A DNA stretch of 13,384 nucleotides from Bacillota bacterium (GTDB lineage: Bacteria; Bacillota; Clostridia; Lachnospirales; CAG-274), in contig JAGAHK010000162.1 of assembly GCA_017627115.1 (NCBI GenBank), positions 1 to 13,384 of the forward strand, written 5' to 3'. How positions within the stretch are numbered: position 1 is the stretch's first letter; each line of letters begins with the position of its first letter. The notes below the pieces were generated by a model. The model was not told the DNA's origin and searched no databases. It saw only the letters and a program-made list of their open reading frames with translations. Positions 8,014 to 13,384 of this stretch are shown here, piece after piece. Position numbers and translations under genes: made by a program.

Positions 8014-8556
8014 TTATTCTTTTATAAGCTCAATGGAATCTTTGCCTCCGGTAAGGAAACCGTAAAGTTTAAGGAACTCTGCCTTATCAAAATCCTTGCC
8101 TTTGCTGCTCATAAGCCAATATTTGTCCGAATCGATAAAATATGAATAACCGGTATGGGTTAATCCATGTCTCTCATACAGTTTCAACCGTCTTATGCGC
8201 TGTTCGGCATTATCGGCATTTTCATCGGGTACTTCGATCCCAAACACGATCTCTTTGTCCGCAAAAAGCTGCATATATTGTTTGATCACCGCCGAACCGT
8301 ATCCTTTGGATTGCAGTGAGGGTTCAACCGCAAGATAAAGACCCCATATCATTTTCTCTGTTTGAAAAATATAATAAAAACCCACAAAAGTATTACCGTC
8401 AAGAAATGCTTTGTATTCTACCGTATCAAATGTTGACCAAAATTTAAGCTCATCCATTGAATAACGCTCGGTTTTTGGGAAAACCTTGTTCAGCAGACAG
8501 TCAACTTTTTCGTTCAGTGGGCTGTCCGGTTCAACTTTAATTATTTTCAGTTCCAT
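8014..8556 (-). CDS. GNAT-family N-acyltransferase (second copy)
   Basis: This 180-residue protein uses the ATG at 8556, ten bases after AAAGGAG. A TTG one codon upstream (8559) has seven-base spacing and cannot be excluded. The acetyl-CoA-binding motif A is LQSKGYGSA (81-89, Q82-x-x-G-x-G). The IEVPDENADNAEQR segment (107-120) and the LYERHGLTHTGY segment (126-137) are typical of the C-terminal half of GNAT proteins. It is a paralogue of the GNAT encoded at 11500-12075. The two align without gaps over at least the first 157 residues. The start overlaps the 3' end of the NRPS gene by 20 bases, so translation is probably coupled. It likely acylates an amine on a precursor or product, or protects the producer. 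The substrate is unknown. Confidence 0.82.
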   Translation of the reverse strand: MELKIIKVEPDSPLNEKVDCLLNKVFPKTERYSMDELKFWSTFDTVEYKAFLDGNTFVGFYYIFQTEKMIWGLYLAVEPSLQSKGYGSAVIKQYMQLFADKEIVFGIEVPDENADNAEQRIRRLKLYERHGLTHTGYSYFIDSDKYWLMSSKGKDFDKAEFLKLYGFLTGGKDSIELIKE

Positions 8557-11503
8557 CAAATTCCAACTCCTTTGAGATCTCTTTTCTTATATCACCAAGG
8601 CAAATATCAGCCTGCGAATGATGTTGTGAAAGCGTTTTTGCAGTTATCAGGAACAGTTTTTGAAAACGCGATATACTTTCGTCCTCGTAAAAACTTGCGG
8701 CGTAAGAAGCCAGCAGTCCCAAACCCGATTCGCCGTCTAATATTTCCAAATCGAGAATAGCCTGTGCGGCAGACTCGTTCCAACGCAGATCGACCGATTC
8801 CACATCAAGTTCTCCCATAACATGGGAATCACGGATATTACGCTGATACAAAAGATATGCAGGCTCATTTTCCGCAACTTGATTTCGCATATCCACATAG
8901 GGATAATTGCTGTGTTCTATGCCTTTTTGTACTTGATCTCGTACGTCGGCATATATATCCCTCAGTGTTGCATTGTCAATTAAACGAAGCCCCACGGGCA
9001 AAGCACGGAAAAGCAGTCCGACGGTTGACATCATATACTCGTTTTCTCTGCCGTTATATATCCACGAAAGCCTTATATTCTGCTCGTTATTGTATATTGA
9101 TATTGCAAGTGCCGCAGCCGCAATGAAAAACTCGTTTCGTGAAAGCTGATATACTTTTTCCAATGTTTTCATTTGAAGTTGGTCAATATCTATCGGAGAA
9201 AAGACTTCCTTAACTTTGTTTTCTCTTGAGGTGTGATCTGTTTTCGGATAGCATGACCAATCCACACCGTCATAACGTTTTTCAAAATATTGTTTTGAGG
9301 CCTTGTATATTGCAGAAGCCGAAACGACCTCACGCTGTTCCATAATTTGATAATAATAATCTTTTTGAAGTTCTTCGCCGTTGTAAGCACGTGAAACATT
9401 ATTCCAGAACACCTGTAAACTTGTGCCATCGAAAACGGAATGATGAACATCAAAGAATATATAGCCGCTTTTTTCCGTTTCAAACACACGGCAGCGGTAT
9501 AATGTTCCGCCTATGACCTTGTATGGATAAACAAGCGAGTTTTTAACAAAGCGAAATTCAAATTCCGTCAATTTTTCCACCCTGATAGATACAAAAGTTT
9601 CGGGTGCGTAGTATTGCACAGGCTCTCCGTCTTCATTAAAACGGTAATGTGTAAGCAGTGCGGGATGATTTTGTATCGCTGTTCCGAGTGCTTCAGCCAT
9701 TTTCTGCATATCTATGGTTTTTAAGTCGCATTTCATCAAACCAAACAGGTTATACATAGTTGAACCGGGCGAGTAAAGCTGATAGTCCAGCATATAATTC
9801 TGCTCAACGGTAAGCTGATGTTCACGCTGTATCGCAGATTCATTCTGAATATCGGCATCTATTTTTCCAATAAGACTTTCTAAATACAGTTTGGCAATTT
9901 CTTCCGGGGTTCGTCCGCGGAAAACTTCTCCCGCACTTAAACCCTCCAATCCCGATTCAACTATCATTTCCATAGAAGCAAGCGAGTCTCCGCCCATTTC
10001 GTAAAAATCGTCATGTATACCGATTCTTTTCAGTTTCAGTACAGTTTCCATTGCGTGACAGATCTTTTCTTCTATATTGTTACGCGGTGCAACATAGTCA
10101 CTGTGGAAATCTTCAAGGTTAGGTTTCGGGAGTGCGGTACGATCGAATTTGCCGTTTGCTTTCAGCGGTATACTGTCTATCTTTATAAAACAGGAAGGTA
10201 TCATATAATAAGGCAGACGCTTTTGCAGTTCCTTTCTCAGTTCTTTCGTGTCAAAATCCACATCGGTATTGTAATACGCACAAAGATAGCTTCGGTCATT
10301 TTCTTCAAAACCGCGTGCGGCTGCCCAGTCTATTCCAAGCACCTGCTTTATGGCGGCTTCTATTTCCGCAGGTTCTATGCGGTTGCCGTTTATCTTTATC
10401 ATATCACCCTTGCGGCCGAGAAGAACATAATCACCGTTGCTGTTTTTATATGCCAGATCTCCCGAATGATAATAGCCGTCAACAAAAGCACGTTTTGTTT
10501 CTTCGGGTAGGTTTATGTAACCGCGGACAAAGGAAGTCTTGAACAAAAGTTCTCCTGTTTCTCCATCCGGTACGGGTTCTCCGTTTTCATCTACTAATCT
10601 GACAGAGTCCTCAACAAGCGGCTTGCCTATGGGGCAGGTGTCATAAGGTTTGTCTATCTCAAACATACACGCCGAACCTGCCGTTTCGCTTGCACCGTAT
10701 ATATTGTATACTTTCACGCCATCAATATAGAGTCCGTTGGCAGGCTCGCTTCCCACATACAGCACCTTTACCGTCGATGCTATCTTTTTGCCTATTATTC
10801 GTGCATAAGACGGTGTAAGGAAAGTGCTGGTTATATTATGATCTATAAAAAACTGTGCCAATGTTTCGGGATTTTTTACGGTCGTATATGATACGATATG
10901 CACCTTAACATTAAAAAGGCTGAGATTGTTCATGATAGTATTTACCGAAGCAACAAAATTCAGCGGAGATATCACAGCCACATTTTTTTTGTCCGAAAAC
11001 GGGTTATTATATGCACGCCTTATGCTTGCACTGCTGTGATCCAAATGCCCCCACTCATGCAGTACACCTTTCGGGGTACCGGTGGAACCCGAAGTGTATA
11101 TTGCAAAGGCGGCATCGTGTTCGCTGCAGTCAACATAATCCGGAAGTGGTTTTTCATTCATTATATGTTCCCAGTTTTCGGCATTTATCTCGACTTTGCA
11201 TCCGCAGTCGTTTCTTATAAACTCTATCCTGTCGGGAGCGTAAGTATCTTCGACCATTACCCATGCCGCACCGGCTTTCCAAACACCTATCATTGCCACA
11301 ACAGGCTGAACACTGCGCGGTAAATTTATAAGCACAAAGTCTTCTTTTCCTATATTTTGAGTTTTAAGCCAAGAATAAATACGCCCCGAAAGGTCGTTGA
11401 TCTCGGCATAACCCAATCCTTTTGTATGTATCTCGTCATAGAGAACCGGTGTGTTTGGTTCCTGCTGAGTATATTCATTCAGATATTGCAAAAACAAACT
11501 CAT
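8537..11503 (-). CDS. Single-module nonribosomal peptide synthetase, A-T-C
   Basis: This is a 988-residue protein. The start has a GAGGGGG site seven bases upstream and overlaps the preceding GNAT stop (ATGA). The adenylation domain (about 1-465) has YTSGSTGTPKG (136-146), YGASET (269-274), YHSGDL (345-350), GRKGDMIKINGNRIEP (363-378) and K452 in KANGKFD. The thiolation domain (about 470-545) has DDFYEMGGDSL, with S507 for phosphopantetheine. The condensation domain (about 560-985) has the intact catalytic motif HHSVFDG (687-693). There is no thioesterase or reductase. With C at the end, the loaded acyl group is probably donated to a free amine or to a carrier encoded elsewhere. A hand alignment to GrsA puts V184 at the position of Asp235, suggesting a substrate that is not an ordinary alpha-amino acid. 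A host phosphopantetheinyl transferase is needed. Confidence 0.9.
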   Translation of the reverse strand: MSLFLQYLNEYTQQEPNTPVLYDEIHTKGLGYAEINDLSGRIYSWLKTQNIGKEDFVLINLPRSVQPVVAMIGVWKAGAAWVMVEDTYAPDRIEFIRNDCGCKVEINAENWEHIMNEKPLPDYVDCSEHDAAFAIYTSGSTGTPKGVLHEWGHLDHSSASIRRAYNNPFSDKKNVAVISPLNFVASVNTIMNNLSLFNVKVHIVSYTTVKNPETLAQFFIDHNITSTFLTPSYARIIGKKIASTVKVLYVGSEPANGLYIDGVKVYNIYGASETAGSACMFEIDKPYDTCPIGKPLVEDSVRLVDENGEPVPDGETGELLFKTSFVRGYINLPEETKRAFVDGYYHSGDLAYKNSNGDYVLLGRKGDMIKINGNRIEPAEIEAAIKQVLGIDWAAARGFEENDRSYLCAYYNTDVDFDTKELRKELQKRLPYYMIPSCFIKIDSIPLKANGKFDRTALPKPNLEDFHSDYVAPRNNIEEKICHAMETVLKLKRIGIHDDFYEMGGDSLASMEMIVESGLEGLSAGEVFRGRTPEEIAKLYLESLIGKIDADIQNESAIQREHQLTVEQNYMLDYQLYSPGSTMYNLFGLMKCDLKTIDMQKMAEALGTAIQNHPALLTHYRFNEDGEPVQYYAPETFVSIRVEKLTEFEFRFVKNSLVYPYKVIGGTLYRCRVFETEKSGYIFFDVHHSVFDGTSLQVFWNNVSRAYNGEELQKDYYYQIMEQREVVSASAIYKASKQYFEKRYDGVDWSCYPKTDHTSRENKVKEVFSPIDIDQLQMKTLEKVYQLSRNEFFIAAAALAISIYNNEQNIRLSWIYNGRENEYMMSTVGLLFRALPVGLRLIDNATLRDIYADVRDQVQKGIEHSNYPYVDMRNQVAENEPAYLLYQRNIRDSHVMGELDVESVDLRWNESAAQAILDLEILDGESGLGLLASYAASFYEDESISRFQKLFLITAKTLSQHHSQADICLGDIRKEISKELEFDGTENN

Positions 11504-12075
11504 TTGTTTTCCCCCTCTTGCTGCTTTTGATCGGGTATTTTTTCGAGCTTTGGTAAATATTCCTCACCCAAAAGATTTAAAAAAAGTTCTTCATACGCAT
11601 CTCTGTCAAAATCCGTTCCGTGATTGCTCATAACCCAATACTCCACATTTCCGTACAAAGTCCGATAGCCTGTGGGTGCAAATCCGAGGCGTTCATAAAA
11701 ACGCAGTCTTTTTTTCCTCTGTTCCGTATTGTCATAGCCATCTTTTGGTACTTCAATGTTAAAAGTGAATTCTCTGCCCGCAACACGCTGCTGGATCTCT
11801 CTTTGGATTGCGGAGCCGTATCCTTGGGATTGAATATCCCTGCGGATCGCAGTATAAAGACCGAAAACAGCCCTTTCCGATACAATATTATATGTGAAAC
11901 CAACAAACTCATCTCCGTCATAATAGGCAGTACAATCAAAAGCCGGATTTTTAAGACGATCACTCAATCTTGTCAGCGGTGACTGTTCGTCTTTCGGAAA
12001 TTCGGACTGTATCAGACGTGCTACTTCATCAAACTCCTTGCTTTGCGGTTGAACTTTTATGCTCTTTAATTCCAT
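11500..12075 (-). CDS. GNAT-family N-acyltransferase (first gene of the operon)
   Basis: This 191-residue protein uses the ATG at 12075, which has a GGGAG site eight bases upstream. It begins MELKSIKV like its paralogue at 8014-8556 (MELKIIKV). Upstream in-frame ATGs (12102, 12120) lack such a site. Motif A for acyl-CoA binding is IQSQGYGSA (81-89). The segments NIEVPKDGYDNTEQR and RFYERLGFAPTGY follow, in exact register with the paralogue. The C terminus adds a charged tail (about 170-191). Its TGA overlaps the NRPS start as ATGA, a classic sign of translational coupling. It is expected to transfer an acyl group from CoA to an amine connected with the NRPS product. Self-protection by acetylating the product is an alternative. 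Confidence 0.83.
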   Translation of the reverse strand: MELKSIKVQPQSKEFDEVARLIQSEFPKDEQSPLTRLSDRLKNPAFDCTAYYDGDEFVGFTYNIVSERAVFGLYTAIRRDIQSQGYGSAIQREIQQRVAGREFTFNIEVPKDGYDNTEQRKKRLRFYERLGFAPTGYRTLYGNVEYWVMSNHGTDFDRDAYEELFLNLLGEEYLPKLEKIPDQKQQEGENK

Positions 12076-12163
12076 ATTGTTTGCTCCCTTCTGTTCGTTC
12101 ATAAACTTGTTTAAAATCACTCTATATTCAAAATATCGGAAGAGCCCATCACGTTAAGACAGT

Positions 12164-12218
12164 AAATACAACAAAAGCACACCCTAAAAGATATGTTTAT
12201 CTATCCGATAGTGTGTGC
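12164..12218 (-). terminator. Terminator-like hairpin in the operon leader (putative attenuator)
   Basis: On the - strand the arms GCACAC (12218-12213) and GTGTGC (12182-12177) pair. Further pairing follows after an A-G mismatch (CTA/TAG), and an inner AGATA/TATCT stem lies within. The descending arm is followed by TTTTGTTGTATTT (12176-12164). This lies between the strong promoter at 12366-12394 and the first gene, and the stop codon of the leader frame is inside it. The U tract is interrupted, so termination strength is uncertain. Confidence 0.5.
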
Positions 12219-12291
12219 ACTTAAATATTGCCGTCTGCCCGTAAAAAAGGACACAGTTATACGACTTGCCTGCAAATAAAGTCTTTTTCAT
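12184..12291 (-). CDS. Putative 35-residue leader peptide
   Basis: An ATG at 12291 follows a GAGGGGA sequence (12307-12301) at about ten bases and opens a frame of 35 codons ending in TAG (12186-12184). The peptide starts MKKTLFAGKSYNC and is rich in aromatic residues (five Phe, three Tyr) with two Cys. I do not recognise it. The last codons form the ascending arm of the terminator-like hairpin, and the descending arm starts one base after the stop codon. A ribosome reaching the stop would cover it and could allow read-through. It could be a regulatory leader peptide or a small functional protein. A chance frame is less likely given the ribosome binding site and placement. Confidence 0.45.
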   Translation of the reverse strand: MKKTLFAGKSYNCVLFYGQTAIFKCTHYRIDKHIF

Positions 12292-12338
12292 AACTTGTCA
12301 TCCCCTCGTATTCTGATTTTTCGCAACATATTCCAAAT

Positions 12339-12353
12339 ATATTTCCGAAATAT
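12339..12353. other. Short palindrome at the operon transcription start
   Basis: A perfect inverted repeat, ATATTT-CCG-AAATAT, lies just downstream of the expected transcription start (about 12359) of the - strand promoter. It could be an operator for a repressor or the first hairpin of the leader. It is short and AT-rich, so chance occurrence is possible. Confidence 0.25.
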
Positions 12354-12365
12354 TGCTTTGACATT

Positions 12366-12394
12366 ATTATATCAAATATACATGTACTTATCAA
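12366..12394 (-). promoter_or_regulatory. Near-consensus sigma-A promoter of the biosynthetic operon
   Basis: On the - strand, TTGATA (12394-12389) and TATAAT (12371-12366) are separated by exactly 17 bases. TG precedes the -10 in the extended position (TGATATAAT). Start near 12359 gives a leader of about 280 nt before the first GNAT gene. This is the best promoter in the window. Confidence 0.72.
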
Positions 12395-12670
12395 GCAAAA
12401 TTTAATTCGAGTTTCCCTAATTTTCAACACAAAATCTTTGCCAAACGGCTAAATAACTGTATTTGTGATGTTAATTTTTCGACTATGAAGTTTATGATAC
12501 CTGTTTTTTATTTAGTCAGTACATTTTTGAAAGCATAATCCGGCGTATGGAAAGCGAATTTAGGTACATCAACCATAAAAAGTTTTATGCTTTTTTATAT
12601 GTATCTGTATTGTAAAATGGTTACGATATAAAAATAACCCGAATTTTCGGGGCGAAAGGAGCAAAAATAT
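12395..12670. other. Intergenic region between divergent operon promoter and resolvase gene
   Basis: No gene is seen here. It holds a CATAAAA/TTTTATG inverted repeat (12574-12580, 12583-12589) followed by a T run, and a CCCGA/TCGGG hairpin (12638-12652) just before the resolvase ribosome binding site. A TATAAA at 12627-12632 could be the resolvase -10, but no convincing -35 was found. Serine resolvases usually act at a site next to their gene, so a res-like site may be here. I could not identify subsites. Confidence 0.3.
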
Positions 12671-13285
12671 ATGGAAAATAAGTTACTGGGGTATGTTCGC
12701 GTTTCGACCCGCGAGCAGAAAGAGGACAGGCAGATTATAGCCTTAACGGAGTACGGTGTACCGAGAACCGCCATATTTTCGGATAAAATCAGCGGTAAAG
12801 ACTTTGAACGCCGCAATTATAAGCGTATGCTTAAAAAGCTGAAAAAAGGCAATATCCTTGTTGTGAAAAGTATTGACAGGCTTGGTCGTAATTATGAGGA
12901 GATAATCGAACAATGGCGATATATCACAAAAGACATCGGTGCGGATATTGTCATTCTCGATATACCGATTTTGAACACAAATTCTCATAAGGACTTGATA
13001 GGAACGCTCGTGTCAGACATTGTACTGCAATTGCTTTCCTTTGTGGCGCAGAATGAGCGTGAAAATATCCGTCAGCGACAGGCGGAAGGCATAGCGGCGG
13101 CGAGATTAAGAGGTGTGCATTTAGGCAGAAAAAAGCAGTTTTATGCGGATAATTATATTGATATATTCAAGCGTTATCGTTGCCGATATATAACCTTTGA
13201 TGAAGCAAAGCAGCTTATTGGATGCTGTGAATGCACATTTTACCGAATGTTGAGTGAATTGCGTAAAAGCAAGAAAGTGCCTTGA
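12671..13285 (+). CDS. Small serine recombinase (resolvase/invertase family)
   Basis: This 204-residue protein has an AAAGGAG site nine bases upstream of its ATG. The N-terminal catalytic domain has YVRVSTREQ with the nucleophile S12, SIDRLGRNYEEI (DRLGR motif, about 74-85), and the conserved E-R-x-x-I-x-x-R-Q-x-E-G-I-x-x-A segment (about 129-144) that forms the long dimerisation helix. The C-terminal ~45 residues, after LRGVHLGRKKQ, form a helix-turn-helix of low similarity to standard resolvases (DEAKQLIGCCECTFYRMLSEL). Its length is that of Tn3-type resolvases and DNA invertases, not of large serine integrases. It probably resolves dimers of the element or inverts a segment. It is transcribed away from the biosynthetic operon. 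Confidence 0.88.
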   Translation: MENKLLGYVRVSTREQKEDRQIIALTEYGVPRTAIFSDKISGKDFERRNYKRMLKKLKKGNILVVKSIDRLGRNYEEIIEQWRYITKDIGADIVILDIPILNTNSHKDLIGTLVSDIVLQLLSFVAQNERENIRQRQAEGIAAARLRGVHLGRKKQFYADNYIDIFKRYRCRYITFDEAKQLIGCCECTFYRMLSELRKSKKVP

Positions 13286-13384
13286 TAAAATGTACAAATT
13301 TCTGTAAAAAGGTATACGTTTTGATAGAACGATTTTTATATGGAAACCGCACAACTATTACATATATATTATAAAAGATTTTTG
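13286..13384. other. Short downstream region without a recognised gene
   Basis: These 99 bases after the resolvase stop codon are AT-rich. I see no gene, no clear terminator and no convincing promoter. Confidence 0.6.

Noticed and set aside
10013..10510. Open frame of 165 codons on the + strand opposite the NRPS gene
   Set aside because: It is a shadow of the adenylation and thiolation coding sequence on the other strand.
12076..12120. Longer start for the first GNAT at 12120 or 12102
   Set aside because: The ATG at 12075 has a well-placed GGGAG site and matches the start of the paralogue; the upstream ATGs have no such site.
12244..12252. Run of six T on the - strand in the leader frame as a frameshift or terminator site
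   Set aside because: No stable hairpin precedes it and no alternative frame continues usefully, so neither role is supported.
12574..12600. CATAAAA/TTTTATG repeat with T run as a + strand terminator
   Set aside because: The stem is almost entirely A-T and no upstream + strand gene is present to terminate.
1..13384. CRISPR arrays, tRNA or rRNA genes, insertion sequences
   Set aside because: No regularly spaced repeats, no tRNA-like cloverleaf or rRNA sequence and no transposase were seen on either strand.

Overview
The window looks like a mobilizable accessory element from an anaerobic gut-type Clostridia (Bacillota), probably Oscillospirales or Lachnospirales. This rests on the RepA_N/DUF6017-type replication initiator, the MobC plus MobP-like relaxase pair, strong purine-rich ribosome binding sites and moderately AT-rich coding. 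The genus is inference. No gene is cut by either end of the window. Together with the gene content (replication initiator, mobilization pair, small serine resolvase), this makes a complete small plasmid possible. An integrated mobilizable element is the alternative.

Left part, + strand. Bases 1-420 hold consecutive inverted repeats (candidate oriT or single-strand origin), an extended -10 promoter, a hairpin and an intrinsic-terminator-like structure just ahead of repA. Then come repA (421-1521), mobC (1525-1890) and a large relaxase gene (1862-3982), tightly packed and partly overlapping. The linker of repA contains a perfect DnaA box, a long imperfect palindrome and an AT-rich stretch, so it may also be the replication origin. 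The relaxase carries two internal tandem duplications.

Middle part, - strand (12075 down to 4215). This is a five-gene biosynthetic operon: GNAT acetyltransferase, single-module NRPS (A-T-C), second paralogous GNAT, acyl/aryl-AMP ligase with a C-terminal degenerate GHKL-type ATPase domain, and a MATE exporter with a C-terminal intact-looking GHKL (SpoIIAB/RsbW-like) ATPase domain. It starts from a near-consensus promoter (TTGATA-17-TATAAT with an extended -10) through a leader of roughly 280 nt. That leader contains a 35-codon open frame whose stop codon sits inside a terminator-like hairpin, which looks like translation-dependent attenuation. A terminator for this strand lies between the operon and the relaxase gene.

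Right part. A small serine recombinase (12671-13285, +) lies divergent from the operon, followed by about 100 bases without a recognisable gene.

The likely logic is a self-contained small-molecule locus. Two adenylating enzymes activate building blocks, the condensation domain joins them, the GNATs acylate substrate or product, and the MATE protein exports it. The two GHKL domains suggest nucleotide-dependent or partner-switching control built into a biosynthetic enzyme and its exporter. No phosphopantetheinyl transferase, thioesterase or second carrier protein is present, so host enzymes must contribute. The product and the function of the GHKL fusions are not known to me and are the most interesting points here.
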